From the NCBI GenBank assembly GCA_910575725.1, contig CAJTFE010000014.1, positions 36,889-100,888 on the forward strand: 64,000 nucleotides of DNA, given 5' to 3'. The notes under the pieces are model-generated. The model was not told the DNA's origin and did no database searches. It was given only the letters and a program-made list of their open reading frames with translations. The DNA comes from Clostridia bacterium (GTDB taxonomy: Bacteria > Bacillota > Clostridia > Lachnospirales > Lachnospiraceae). This document shows positions 25,988-35,179 of this stretch, piece after piece; positions within the stretch are counted from its first letter, which is position 1; the number at the start of each line of letters is the position of its first letter. The translations under genes were made by a program, and so were the position numbers.

Positions 25988-27651
25988 GAAGACAGAGGGC
26001 CCTTATTCTGAACTGCATATTGTTGTGCATGATCCTGGGAGCTTTGTTCCTTGTGCCTGCCCTTGGCAGTCCCATCCGGTACCGCCATCTGGACGGTGTC
26101 GAGGCGGCCCGGCTGAAGGACAGCTGCAGTGAGGCAGCGGAGCCCTTTTTTGCAGAATTGCTTTTTTCCGGGGAGAAGCTTCCCTTTGATCGGAACACCT
26201 CCACCTTTTATCTTCCCCTGGATATGGAGCAGGAGAAGTGGGAGACGGGAGAGCTTGCCAGCGGCCTTGGGGACGTCCGCCTGCTTTTTGAGGAGGAATT
26301 TACCAGGACCTCCAAGCAGGAGGCTATCCGGGAGGGAAAGGCGTTCCGCTTTTACGCCGTGAGGGGGACAGAGTATCAGGAGTGTTACCTGCTGATTACC
26401 GGGCTTCCCATTCTTTCCATTGAGACGACAGAGACGGCAGATACCGGCGTCTTTGGGGGAACGCTCTGTTACTGGGATGCCAGGAGCAAGCGGGACTGGA
26501 CGGGATCCAATATTCTGGAAGCGCATATCCGGGGCAATACCAGCCGCACATATCCCAAGAAGGGCTATAAGCTTTCCCTGAAAACGCAGAATAAGAAGGG
26601 TGAGGTTGTTCCCGATAAAAAGCCGCTTTTCGGCCTGCGCACCGATGACGAGTGGATCTTAAATGCCATGTACAGCGATTCCTCCAAGATTCGGGACAAG
26701 CTTTCTGTGGATCTGTGGAATGGCTATGGAGCCAGGGTATCCGAATTTCCCGAAGCAAAATTCGGATCCGACCTGGTGTATGTGGAGCTCTTTTTCAACC
26801 AGGAATACTGGGGGCTTTACGGGCTGATGGAGCCGGTGGATTCCAAGCAGCTTGATCTGGCGAAGGAAGAAGAGGGAGAAGCGGCGGAGTATTCCTATAA
26901 GGCAGTGGGGCTGCAGGGCGGAGACGCCGACCGCCTTAAGGACGCTTCCCCCCTTGAGCGCAGCCTGGCAGGCTTTTCTCTGAAAGGAAACCATGACAGT
27001 AATGAGGCGGCCTCCTGGGAACCGCTGATTTCCTATCTTTCCTTACGGGATCAGGAGGATGATGAGGCCTTTGCACAGGAAGCTCCGCTTTTGATGGATA
27101 CGGAGGGGGCCTTGAATGCCTGGATCCATTTCCAGGCGGTTCTTGGAATTGACAACCGGGCGAAAAACATGTATTATGTCGCAAAGAGAAGTCATGAGTC
27201 TTATCGCATCTATTTTGCGCCCTGGGACATGGATCTGACCTGGGGTGACGCCTTGAGCGAGAAGGATCCGGCGGAACTGAAGGGAGAGGCGGACGAGACT
27301 GTCTGGGATGTGGGAATGAACACGGCTCTTTATTCCGAGCGTATCAACTGGGAGCCGGGCGACCGGCTTGTGGCCCTGGATGTGGAGGATGCAAGATCCA
27401 GGGTGGAGGAAAAATGGCGGACTCTCCGGGAAGGGGTATTCTCCGATGAGAGCCTTACGGGGCATGTAGACCGCCTGGCCCATGAGCTTCAAGATTCCGG
27501 AGCCCTGGCACGGGATGCCCTTCGCTGGCCGGACAGCAATTACGGAGAGGATTATGAGCGCTTCAAGCGGATGGCTCTTTACCGTATGAGGATTCTGGAT
27601 TATTATTTTGACGGGAACCTGGAGGCTTATCTGGGGCTTGGGTATCAATAA
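25984..27651 (+). CDS. CotH kinase family protein (second of tandem pair)
   Basis: A 555-residue paralogue of the preceding gene, starting at a GTG that overlaps its stop (GTGA). An N-terminal hydrophobic helix is followed by AHIRGNTSRTYPKKGYKLSL near residue 180, KIRDKLSVDLWN near 237, YWGLYGLMEPVDSKQLDL near 276 and FAPWDMDLTWGD near 410. Key acidic and basic residues are kept in both copies, so both are likely active. Two kinases translated as a pair suggest two substrates or a heteromer. Confidence 0.9.
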   Translation: MRRQRALILNCILLCMILGALFLVPALGSPIRYRHLDGVEAARLKDSCSEAAEPFFAELLFSGEKLPFDRNTSTFYLPLDMEQEKWETGELASGLGDVRLLFEEEFTRTSKQEAIREGKAFRFYAVRGTEYQECYLLITGLPILSIETTETADTGVFGGTLCYWDARSKRDWTGSNILEAHIRGNTSRTYPKKGYKLSLKTQNKKGEVVPDKKPLFGLRTDDEWILNAMYSDSSKIRDKLSVDLWNGYGARVSEFPEAKFGSDLVYVELFFNQEYWGLYGLMEPVDSKQLDLAKEEEGEAAEYSYKAVGLQGGDADRLKDASPLERSLAGFSLKGNHDSNEAASWEPLISYLSLRDQEDDEAFAQEAPLLMDTEGALNAWIHFQAVLGIDNRAKNMYYVAKRSHESYRIYFAPWDMDLTWGDALSEKDPAELKGEADETVWDVGMNTALYSERINWEPGDRLVALDVEDARSRVEEKWRTLREGVFSDESLTGHVDRLAHELQDSGALARDALRWPDSNYGEDYERFKRMALYRMRILDYYFDGNLEAYLGLGYQ

Positions 27652-27667
27652 AGATAAGGAGCAGAAG

Positions 27668-28363
27668 ATGGATTACAGGCATGAACTGAAATATATAGTG
27701 ACAGAAAAAGAGATGGCTCTTGCAAAAGGCCGTATCCACGGCCTGGTTTCCCTGGATGTCCATGCGGAGGAGGCCGGTATGTACCGTATCCGCAGCCTCT
27801 ATTTTGATGATTACTGGAATAACTGTTATCAGGAAAATGAGACAGGGACGGATCCCAGGGAGAAGTTCCGAATCCGGATCTACAACGGGAGTAAGGAGCG
27901 GATTCACCTGGAATTGAAGCAGAAGGAACACGGCATGACCCGGAAGCTGTCCTGTGAGCTTACAGAAGAGCAGTGCAGGACGCTGATGGCTGGCAGGATG
28001 CTTCCTGTGAACGGAAATGATCCGCCGCTGCTTCAGAAGCTGAATTTACTTATGCGGACCAGATTTTTGAGGCCCCGGGTGATTGTGGAGTATGACAGGA
28101 TTCCCTTTGCGGAGCGGCTGGGGAATACGCGGATTACTCTGGATCGGAACATAGCGTCCTCGGACGCGCTGCTGCGCTTTTTGGATCCGGAGCTGCCGAG
28201 ACGGCCCATTATGGCGGCCGGGCAGCATATTCTGGAAGTGAAATACGATGAATTCCTTCCGGATTATATTTACCAGAACCTGCAGCTTAACACCTTAAGG
28301 CAGACAGCCTTTTCAAAATATTATCTATGCAGGCGGTATAGTCTGAAAGGGAATTTAAAATAG
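27668..28363 (+). CDS. VTC-domain polyphosphate polymerase-like protein
   Basis: A 231-residue stand-alone VTC domain of the CYTH-like tunnel fold. The hallmark basic and acidic residues are all present: YRHELKY at residue 3, MYRIRSLYFDD near 38, REKFRIRIYNG near 64, HLELKQKE near 82, RVIVEYDRIPF near 138 and ILEVKYDEFLPDY near 191. The eukaryotic VTC4 domain makes polyphosphate from ATP; the bacterial substrate is not established. AAGGAG precedes the ATG at 27668. The gene is followed by a minimal leader repeat and DUF4956. Confidence 0.9.
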   Translation: MDYRHELKYIVTEKEMALAKGRIHGLVSLDVHAEEAGMYRIRSLYFDDYWNNCYQENETGTDPREKFRIRIYNGSKERIHLELKQKEHGMTRKLSCELTEEQCRTLMAGRMLPVNGNDPPLLQKLNLLMRTRFLRPRVIVEYDRIPFAERLGNTRITLDRNIASSDALLRFLDPELPRRPIMAAGQHILEVKYDEFLPDYIYQNLQLNTLRQTAFSKYYLCRRYSLKGNLK

Positions 28364-28389
28364 GGATATTACGGAACTGGAATAGGAGG
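28362..28389 (+). repeat. Minimal leader element (copy 3), before DUF4956
   Basis: Starting on the last base of the VTC stop codon, GGGATATTACGG, AACTGGAAT and AGGAGG repeat the right end of the intergenic element exactly. Here the left arm is missing and the repeat provides the DUF4956 ribosome site. Confidence 0.75.
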
Positions 28390-28397
28390 ATAAAAGT

Positions 28398-29072
28398 ATG
28401 GGATTTCAAGACGTATTTAAAAAATCATTTTTGGAGGGCTTCACAAGCATGGATATCTCCGCGGGACGGATCATGGCCGTCTTTGCGGTGACCTGCATTC
28501 TGGCCTGTTATATTTTTGCAATCTACCGGCTGATGACGCGGAAGTCATTTTATTCCAAGGGCTTTAACGTGTCCCTGGCAGCTCTTTCCGTGATTACGGC
28601 GGCAATTATTCTGGCTATGCAGTCTAACCTGGTGATTTCCCTTGGTATGGTGGGAGCGCTCTCCATTGTCCGCTTCCGTACTGCCATTAAGGATCCCATG
28701 GATCTGGTATTTTTGTTCTGGTCCATCAGCGTGGGCATCATCTGCGGCGCAGGACTCTTTGAGGTAGCACTTTTGACCTGCCTGGTGGTGACGGTGCTGG
28801 TGCTGGTGCTGGAGAACATCCCCTCCTCCAGGGCTCCCATGATGCTGGTGGTGAATCTGTCCGATACCGGCAGCGAGGGACAGGTTCTAGATGTGGTGAA
28901 GAAGTTCAGCCGTTTCCACAAGGTGAAGTCCAGAAATCTTTCCGGCGGAAGTATGGATATGGTGGTAGAGGTCCGGGTGAAGGAGGAGGGCGCTTTTGTC
29001 AAAGAAGTGTCGGCTCTTGGGACGGTACAGACCGTATCTCTGATTTCCCATGACGGAGAGGTAACCTTTTGA
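28398..29072 (+). CDS. DUF4956 domain membrane protein
   Basis: A 224-residue protein with four or five hydrophobic helices in residues 15-155, including LGMVGALSIVRFRTAIKDP near 79, the signature I associate with DUF4956. A soluble C-terminal domain of about 75 residues (LVVNLSDTGSEGQ onward) has an ACT-like alternation of strands and helices. It commonly neighbours VTC and CotH genes, as here. Function unknown; it might form the membrane part of a polymer synthesis or transport unit with the VTC domain. Confidence 0.85.
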   Translation: MGFQDVFKKSFLEGFTSMDISAGRIMAVFAVTCILACYIFAIYRLMTRKSFYSKGFNVSLAALSVITAAIILAMQSNLVISLGMVGALSIVRFRTAIKDPMDLVFLFWSISVGIICGAGLFEVALLTCLVVTVLVLVLENIPSSRAPMMLVVNLSDTGSEGQVLDVVKKFSRFHKVKSRNLSGGSMDMVVEVRVKEEGAFVKEVSALGTVQTVSLISHDGEVTF

Positions 29073-29099
29073 GTAATGTTCAGATAACAGGGAGCTTCT

Positions 29100-30557
29100 A
29101 TGATCCAGATATTTAAGCTGTGTGGGCGCGGACTGCGTTATGTGAGGCAGTACGGGCCCACTCAATTGTATTATAAGATAAAAGAACGCCGGGAGAGAAA
29201 CCGGGCGGAGACGGGGTATGAGACGTGGCTTCGGGCACAGATAGAAGCGGAAGAAGCCGCTTCCCCTCAGGCGGAGGAGCTGTCAAAGACAGGGCCTCTT
29301 TTCAGCATACTGGTGCCTGCTTATGAGACGCCGGCTCTTTTTCTGCGCCAGATGATAGAATCGGTATTGACCCAGAGCTATAAAAACCTGGAGCTGTGCA
29401 TTGCAGACGGCAGCCCCTCCGGCGAGGTGAGGAAGATTGCAGAGGCGTATGCAGGGAAAGATTCCCGGGTGCGCTATCAGAAGCTGGAACAGAATCTCGG
29501 AATCTCCGAGAATACCAATGCAGCTCTTGCCATGGCGTCAGGTGATTATATAGGCCTTCTGGATCATGACGATCTTCTGCTGCCCGGCGCACTGTATGAG
29601 GCGGCAGAGGCGCTGAAGGAAGCAGGAGGCGCAGATGCCCTTTATACCGATGAGGATAAGGTGAATATGGACTTATCCCATCATTTCCAGCCTCATTTCA
29701 AACCGGATTTTAATTCCGAATATCTGCTGAGCAATAATTATATCTGTCATTTCTTTGTAGTGAAGAGGGAGCTTGCCCTGGAAACGGGAGGATTTCGCAG
29801 CGGCTTTGACGGGGCTCAGGACTATGATTTTATCCTGCGGTGCACGGAAGGAGGGCGCAGGGTGCTTCATATTCCGAAGATCCTCTACTCCTGGCGCTGC
29901 CATGAGGCTTCTACGGCGGCCAATCCCGAAAGTAAGCTCTATGCTTACGAGGCTGGGAAACGAGCCGTAAATGCCCATTTAGAGCGCATGGGAACCCCGG
30001 GAGAGGCTCTTGCCACTTCTAACTACGGCTTCCATCGGATTCGGTTTTTCCGAAAGGGTTCGAAAATCTTAATAAATTCTTTTGCAAATTTAAATGGACA
30101 AACTGGCATAAAAGTTGTATATTATGATAAAGCATGTAACAATTCTGTAACAATTCCGGAGAGCAGTGATTATGTGCTTTTTACGTGTGTCCGGAAGGAA
30201 AGGCTTTCCGAGGATTTTTGGGAGGAGCTTTTATCCTCCTGCCAGCGTCCCGGGATCGGCATTGTCTGCGCAAGGGTCTATGACAGAAGAAAGCGGCTTT
30301 CCACGGATATTCATATGGAGGGCGTAAGGGATCCTTTTGGGAGGAGCTTACAGGGCCTTAAGAGGGGCGGCAGCGGATATTTTCACAGGGCTGTGCTCTG
30401 CCAGGAGCTTACAAAGCCCACAGACTGCTTTCTGGTAAAGGGAAGTCTTTTGAAAGGGGCAGGGAAGCTTACCATAGGCGGGCTGTGCGTATATATCAGA
30501 AAACAAGGATACCGGATGGTTTACAATCCGTGGGCGGTGGTGTATGAAGGCAGATAA
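29100..30557 (+). CDS. GT2 glycosyltransferase with extra C-terminal domain
   Basis: A 485-residue protein. After a basic N-terminal region, a GT2 domain starts FSILVPAYETPALFLR near residue 69, with LLDHDDLLLPGALY near 161 and FKPDFNSEYLLSNNYICH near 200. This resembles the first domain of the bifunctional enzyme at 10001. The last 170 residues look like a degenerate second GT domain lacking a clear metal motif. Bases about 30055-30165, at the domain junction, are unusually AT-rich. It overlaps the next GT gene by 14 bases. Confidence 0.85.
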   Translation: MIQIFKLCGRGLRYVRQYGPTQLYYKIKERRERNRAETGYETWLRAQIEAEEAASPQAEELSKTGPLFSILVPAYETPALFLRQMIESVLTQSYKNLELCIADGSPSGEVRKIAEAYAGKDSRVRYQKLEQNLGISENTNAALAMASGDYIGLLDHDDLLLPGALYEAAEALKEAGGADALYTDEDKVNMDLSHHFQPHFKPDFNSEYLLSNNYICHFFVVKRELALETGGFRSGFDGAQDYDFILRCTEGGRRVLHIPKILYSWRCHEASTAANPESKLYAYEAGKRAVNAHLERMGTPGEALATSNYGFHRIRFFRKGSKILINSFANLNGQTGIKVVYYDKACNNSVTIPESSDYVLFTCVRKERLSEDFWEELLSSCQRPGIGIVCARVYDRRKRLSTDIHMEGVRDPFGRSLQGLKRGGSGYFHRAVLCQELTKPTDCFLVKGSLLKGAGKLTIGGLCVYIRKQGYRMVYNPWAVVYEGR

Positions 30558-31503
30558 CAGGGTATCTGTGGTGGTTCCCAATTACAACGGAATAGCCTTT
30601 GTGGAGCGGTGTTTTAAGGCGCTTATCAAAGATGCGCCTAAGGCAGAGCTTCTTCTTGTGGACAACGGATCCACGGACGGAAGCAGAGAGCTTACAGCCC
30701 GGCGTTTTCCGCAGGTCCGGATTATTGCTCTTAAGGAAAATTGCGGCTTCTGCCGGGCGGCAAATGAGGGAATGAAGGCAGCTTCCTCTCCCTATGTGAT
30801 TCTCTTAAACAATGACACGGAAGTGCTGCCGGGCTTTACGAAGGCCCTTGTGTCGGCGCTTCAGCTTGAGCCTCGGGCATTTTCCGCCGGGGCGAAGATG
30901 ATTCAGCTGCATCATCCGGAAAAAATTGACGATGCTGGTAATTTTTACTGTGCTTTGGGCTGGGCTTTTGCGAGAGGAAAAGACAAGTCTGTGGAATACT
31001 ATGAAGAGCCGGACGAAATCTTTGCAGCCTGCGGCGGAGCCGTGATTTACCGAAAAGCCGTCCTTGAGCGGATCGGGTATCTGGACGAGTCCCATTTTGC
31101 CTATCTGGAGGATATTGACCTGGGCTGGAGGGCAAAAACCGCAGGCTGGAAAAATATTTATGCGCCGGAGGCGAAGGTTCTGCATGTGGGAAGCGGAACC
31201 AGCGGTTCCAGGTACAATGAGTTTAAAGTGTCCCTAAGCTCCAGAAACAGCATTTATCTGGCGTATAAAAATATGCCCGCGCTGCAGCTTTTTATAAATC
31301 TTCCTTTCCTGTTGGCAGGTTTTGGCATAAAATATCTTTTTTTTGTAAAAAAGGGTTTTGGTAAAACCTATCGAAAAGGCTTGAAAGAAGGGCTTTTGAT
31401 GTGCCGAAGGGAGAAGAAAGTAAAGTTTTGTTGGAAAAATCTCCCCTGTTATGGTAAAATCCAGTTAGAGCTTTGGATGAATATTGGGAAGAGATTTAGG
31501 TGA
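30544..31503 (+). CDS. GT2 glycosyltransferase (rhamnosyltransferase-like)
   Basis: A 319-residue GT2 starting RVSVVVPNYNGIAFV, with LVDNGSTDGS near residue 39, VILLNNDTEVLPGF near 85 (metal site) and FAYLEDIDLGWRAKTAGW near 185. This pattern is common in GT2 enzymes annotated as rhamnosyl- or N-acetylglucosaminyltransferases. A hydrophobic stretch near 250-270 may anchor it. It is translationally coupled to the preceding GT gene and followed closely by the initiating sugar-phosphate transferase. Confidence 0.87.
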   Translation: MKADNRVSVVVPNYNGIAFVERCFKALIKDAPKAELLLVDNGSTDGSRELTARRFPQVRIIALKENCGFCRAANEGMKAASSPYVILLNNDTEVLPGFTKALVSALQLEPRAFSAGAKMIQLHHPEKIDDAGNFYCALGWAFARGKDKSVEYYEEPDEIFAACGGAVIYRKAVLERIGYLDESHFAYLEDIDLGWRAKTAGWKNIYAPEAKVLHVGSGTSGSRYNEFKVSLSSRNSIYLAYKNMPALQLFINLPFLLAGFGIKYLFFVKKGFGKTYRKGLKEGLLMCRREKKVKFCWKNLPCYGKIQLELWMNIGKRFR

Positions 31504-31509
31504 GAGACA

Positions 31510-32919
31510 TTGATAAAGGATAACCAGCAGCATTTTAACCGGCTGCACGTACTGATAGACGCCCTTGTGATTGCGGCCTCCTGGATGCTGGCCTGGGTGA
31601 TACAGTTTCAGATGATAGGCGCAACCACGGGACTTACCTTTGGGCAGTATATGATTGTGCTGGCCTTTCTGGTGCCTGTGTATCTGCTGCTTTATATGGC
31701 TTTCAGCCTGTATACCACCAAGAGCGTGCGCAGAAAGAGAGTAGAGCTGGGAAAGATTGTGCAGGCCAACACCATCGGTCTGGTGCTGTTCCTGGCTGGC
31801 ATGTATCTCCTTCGAAGTGCGGCGGATGTTACAGACTATTATTCCAGAATGATGCTGTTTTACTTTTATGTCATTGACATTCTTCTGGAGGGCCTGGTCC
31901 GCACGCTGATTCGGTTCGGCCTTCAAAGGCTCCGCCGGAAGGGCTTTAATCAGAAGCATATGATTCTGGTGGGCTACAGCCGGGCAACGGAGGAATACAT
32001 TGACCGAATCAAGGCTAACCCGGAATGGGGCTATGAGATCATGGGCATTCTGGATGATAATGTGGAGTGCGGCATGCGCTACCGGGGAGTACAGGTATTC
32101 GGAAGGACAGAAGAGATTGAGGAGCTGCTCTCCCGGACTGCTCCCGACGAGATTGCCATTACTCTGGGCTTAAGCGAGTATTCCAAGCTGGAGCACATTG
32201 TTGCCGTCTGTGAGAAATCCGGCGTGCATACAAAGTTTGTTCCAGATTACAATAATATTATTCCTACCCGTCCATACACCGAGGATCTGATGGGCCTGCC
32301 GGTGATTAATATCCGGCATGTGCCTCTGACCAACACCTTCAATGCAGTGGTGAAACGGGCCATGGACATTGCCGGAGGCCTGGCGGCCATTGTGCTTTTT
32401 TCGCCGGTGATGCTGATTACGGCCATTGCCATCAAGGCCACTTCTCCAGGGCCTCTTATCTATGCCCAGGAGCGGGTGGGGCTTCACAATAAGAACTTCC
32501 GCATGTATAAGTTCCGGTCCATGGATGTGCAGTCTCCCAAGAAGGAACGGGGGGCCTGGACCGTGCCGGATGATCCACGGGTTACTTCTGTGGGAAAGAT
32601 TATCCGTAAGACAAGCATTGACGAGCTTCCGCAGCTCTTCAATATTTTAAAAGGCGATATGAGCCTGGTAGGTCCCCGGCCGGAGCGACCCTTCTTTGTG
32701 GAGAAGTTCCGGGAGGAGATTCCCAGATATATGATTAAACACCAGGTACGCCCGGGCATGACCGGGTGGGCCCAGATCAATGGCTACCGGGGGAACACTT
32801 CTATCCGGAAGCGAATTGAATATGATTTATATTATATTGAAAACTGGACACCTGGGTTTGATATAAAAATCTTATTTCTGACTATCTTTAAGGGATTTGT
32901 GAACAAAAATGCTTACTAA
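31510..32919 (+). CDS. Polyprenyl glycosylphosphotransferase (WbaP/CpsE-type initiating enzyme)
   Basis: A 469-residue membrane enzyme that transfers a sugar phosphate to undecaprenyl phosphate and so starts the repeat unit. Four N-terminal helices are followed by a CoA-binding-like domain (HMILVGYSRATEEYI near 151) and one helix. The catalytic domain then shows GPLIYAQERVGLHNK near 315, KTSIDELPQLFNILKGD near 369 and SLVGPRPERP near 388. The start is a TTG at 31510 preceded by GGTGAG; no better ATG is present. Confidence 0.93.
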   Translation: MIKDNQQHFNRLHVLIDALVIAASWMLAWVIQFQMIGATTGLTFGQYMIVLAFLVPVYLLLYMAFSLYTTKSVRRKRVELGKIVQANTIGLVLFLAGMYLLRSAADVTDYYSRMMLFYFYVIDILLEGLVRTLIRFGLQRLRRKGFNQKHMILVGYSRATEEYIDRIKANPEWGYEIMGILDDNVECGMRYRGVQVFGRTEEIEELLSRTAPDEIAITLGLSEYSKLEHIVAVCEKSGVHTKFVPDYNNIIPTRPYTEDLMGLPVINIRHVPLTNTFNAVVKRAMDIAGGLAAIVLFSPVMLITAIAIKATSPGPLIYAQERVGLHNKNFRMYKFRSMDVQSPKKERGAWTVPDDPRVTSVGKIIRKTSIDELPQLFNILKGDMSLVGPRPERPFFVEKFREEIPRYMIKHQVRPGMTGWAQINGYRGNTSIRKRIEYDLYYIENWTPGFDIKILFLTIFKGFVNKNAY

Positions 32920-32946
32920 ATGTCGGAAAGTAGAAAGGGTTATGTT

Positions 32947-34059
32947 ATGGCAGCCAATACAAAAGCAGGAAACACGAGAGGGAGACAGGAGCGTAAGCTG
33001 AGCAAAAAGCAGAAAAAGATCAGGAGGAGAAGAAAACTGATTGGGATACTGGCTGCAGAGCTTCTGCTGCTTCTGATTCTGGGCATCGGCGTCTGGGGAC
33101 TTGGAAAGCTGGATAAATTCCAGAATCTTGACGTGTCGCCGGAGGACGTGGAAATGAATGATATGGAGGATGCTACGGAGGAGGTGCTGAAGGGCTACAC
33201 CAACATCGCTCTCTTTGGCCTGGATACCCGTGAGATGGGAGAGCTGGGAGCCGGAAACCGGAGTGATACCATTATCATTGCCAGTATCAACAATGAAACC
33301 AAGGAGGTAAAGCTGGCCTCCATATTCCGTGATACCTATCTGAACCGTGCCGATGATACCTACGGAAAATGCAACGCAGCATACAAGGCGGGCGGCCCCA
33401 ACCAGGCCATGGCTATGCTGAACAAGAATTTTGACCTGAACATCAAGTATTTTGTCAGCGTGGATTTCCTGGCGCTGATTAAGACCATCGACCTGCTGGG
33501 CGGCGTGGATGTGGATGTGAAGGACAACGAATGGGAATGGATCAACAATTATATGTATGAGACAACGGCGGTGACGGGAGAATTCGGCGTATTTGTGGAG
33601 GGGCCGGGACTTCAGACTTTAAGCGGCCTCCAGGCTACGGCTTACTGCCGGATACGTGCCGTGGGCAATGACTACGGCCGGACGGAGCGTCAGAGAACCG
33701 TGATTTCACTGATTGCACAAAAGGCCAAGAAGGCAAGTCTCGGAACCATCAACAAGATTATTGACGAGGTATTTCCGCTGATTGCCACCAATATTCCAAA
33801 GGCAGAGATGATTAAGATGGCCGCCAGCATGATGTCCTACGAGATGGGTGAGACCAGCGGATTTCCTACCATGCGAGAGGACGTAAAGATTAACAAGGCG
33901 GATGTTGTAGCGCCGGCGGATCTGGAGGCCAATGTCAGAGAGCTGCATAAGTTCCTCTTTGACGAGGATGATTACTATCCGTCGCCGACTGTGATTAAGT
34001 TTAATGATGAGATATGCAGCCAGACAGGCGTATATGCCAAGGAAGACAGCGGCACATAA
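32947..34059 (+). CDS. LytR-CpsA-Psr (LCP) family glycopolymer transferase
   Basis: A 370-residue protein with a short very basic cytoplasmic tail, one membrane helix near residues 31-50 and an extracellular LCP domain. It has NIALFGLDTRE near 86, NRSDTIIIASIN near 103 and LASIFRDTYL near 121, with the Asp and Arg residues that bind the polyprenyl pyrophosphate. LCP enzymes attach teichoic acids or capsules to peptidoglycan, a fitting end to the locus. AAAGGG lies 7 bases before the ATG at 32947; an ATG at 32920 has no ribosome site. Confidence 0.92.
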   Translation: MAANTKAGNTRGRQERKLSKKQKKIRRRRKLIGILAAELLLLLILGIGVWGLGKLDKFQNLDVSPEDVEMNDMEDATEEVLKGYTNIALFGLDTREMGELGAGNRSDTIIIASINNETKEVKLASIFRDTYLNRADDTYGKCNAAYKAGGPNQAMAMLNKNFDLNIKYFVSVDFLALIKTIDLLGGVDVDVKDNEWEWINNYMYETTAVTGEFGVFVEGPGLQTLSGLQATAYCRIRAVGNDYGRTERQRTVISLIAQKAKKASLGTINKIIDEVFPLIATNIPKAEMIKMAASMMSYEMGETSGFPTMREDVKINKADVVAPADLEANVRELHKFLFDEDDYYPSPTVIKFNDEICSQTGVYAKEDSGT

Positions 34060-34074
34060 GACAGAAAGCTACAT

Positions 34075-34102
34075 GGTTACTGGCCAAAGAGCGGACAGTA
34101 AC
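34075..34102. repeat. Small palindrome GTTACTG...CAGTAAC
   Basis: GGTTACTGGCC and GCGGACAGTAAC flank an AAAGA loop between the LCP gene and its terminator. Same family as 23792, 42022 and 62941. Confidence 0.6.
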
Positions 34103-34104
34103 AC

Positions 34105-34164
34105 GAAATGAGGCCGTCGGGAAATAAGACATCAGCCATTTCCCGGCAGCCTCATTTTTGGAGA
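34105..34164 (+). terminator. Rho-independent terminator after the LCP gene
   Basis: AAATGAGGCCGTCGGGAAAT pairs with ATTTCCCGGCAGCCTCATTT, followed by a T-run, before the next gene. The stem shares TGCCGGGAAAT with the hairpins at 11968 and 40911. Confidence 0.85.
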
Positions 34165-34175
34165 GATAACGCAGT

Positions 34176-35084
34176 ATGAAGATTGACGTCATTATTCCGG
34201 TTCATAAGCCGGGAAAGGAATTTACGGCGCTTTTAAGGAGGCTGGAATCCCAGACACAGGCCGTTCATAAAATAGTGATTATGAATACCTGGGCAGGAGA
34301 TTTTCCGGAGGAAGAGGTAAGGGCTTATAAGAACACAGAGGTTCATCATCTGCGGCAGGAGGAGTTTGACCACGGAGGCACCCGGAATGCAGGGGCGGCC
34401 TGTTCGGATGCAGACTATCTGTTGTTTATGACCCAGGACGCCCTGCCGGCAGATGCATACCTTGTGGAACGGCTGGCAAAGACCTTTGAGAATCCTCTGG
34501 TGAAGGCCGCCTACGCAAGGCAGCTTCCCAGGAAGGACTGCCGGGAGCTGGAGCGGTACAGCCGCAGCTTTAACTATCCGGATAAAAGCCGGATTCAGAC
34601 CAGGGAGGATTTGGACACTCTGGGGATCAAGGCTTTTTTCTGCTCGGACGTGTGTGCCATGTATGAAAGAGAGACCTTCCTGGAGCTTGGGGGATTTGCG
34701 GATCGCACCATCTTCAATGAAGATATGATTTATGCAGGAGGGCTTCTTAAAAAGGGCTATGGGATTGCCTATGCGGCAGAGGCCCGGGTGATTCATTCCC
34801 ACAATTACAGTGGGATAAAGCAGTTTCAGCGTAATTTTGACCTGGCAGTATCCCAGGCAGACCATCCCGAGGTCTTTTATGGTATAGCGTCCGAACAGGA
34901 GGGAATCCGTCTGGTGAAACAGACTGCGCTCCATTGTATCAAAATAAGGAAGCCATGGCTGATATTTAGTCTTGTGTTTTTCAGCGGATGCAAGTATATT
35001 GGTTATAAGCTGGGAAGAAATTATAAAAAACTGCCCATGTGGGCGGTCCGGCACTGCACTATGAGTAAGTGGTACTGGAGATAG
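34176..35084 (+). CDS. GT2 glycosyltransferase (rhamnosyltransferase family)
   Basis: A 302-residue GT2 starting KIDVIIPVHKPGKEF. It has EEFDHGGTRNAGA near residue 65, FMTQDALPAD near 87 as metal site and IFNEDMIYAGGLLKKGY near 180. The DHGGTRNAG phrase is frequent in GT2 enzymes annotated as rhamnosyltransferases. The gene lies after a terminator and has a GGAGAG ribosome site, but I see no convincing promoter in the short gap. It is followed by a leader element and glmS. Confidence 0.87.
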   Translation: MKIDVIIPVHKPGKEFTALLRRLESQTQAVHKIVIMNTWAGDFPEEEVRAYKNTEVHHLRQEEFDHGGTRNAGAACSDADYLLFMTQDALPADAYLVERLAKTFENPLVKAAYARQLPRKDCRELERYSRSFNYPDKSRIQTREDLDTLGIKAFFCSDVCAMYERETFLELGGFADRTIFNEDMIYAGGLLKKGYGIAYAAEARVIHSHNYSGIKQFQRNFDLAVSQADHPEVFYGIASEQEGIRLVKQTALHCIKIRKPWLIFSLVFFSGCKYIGYKLGRNYKKLPMWAVRHCTMSKWYWR

Positions 35085-35088
35085 ATTT

Positions 35089-35166
35089 ACAGACACGTGT
35101 TTTTGTGGCTGGAAATTGATTTACTACCCGTGTACTTTGAGGGATATTACGGAACTGGAATAAGAA
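35089..35166 (+). repeat. Palindromic leader element (copy 4, left arm shortened), before glmS
   Basis: Contains ACAGACACGTGTTTTTG, AAATTGATTT, GTGTACTTTGAGGG and ATATTACGGAACTGG in the same order as the copy at 37063. The outer left arm is missing. The right end runs into AATAGGAG, the glmS ribosome site. Confidence 0.75.
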
Positions 35167-35179
35167 TAGGAGAATGTCT

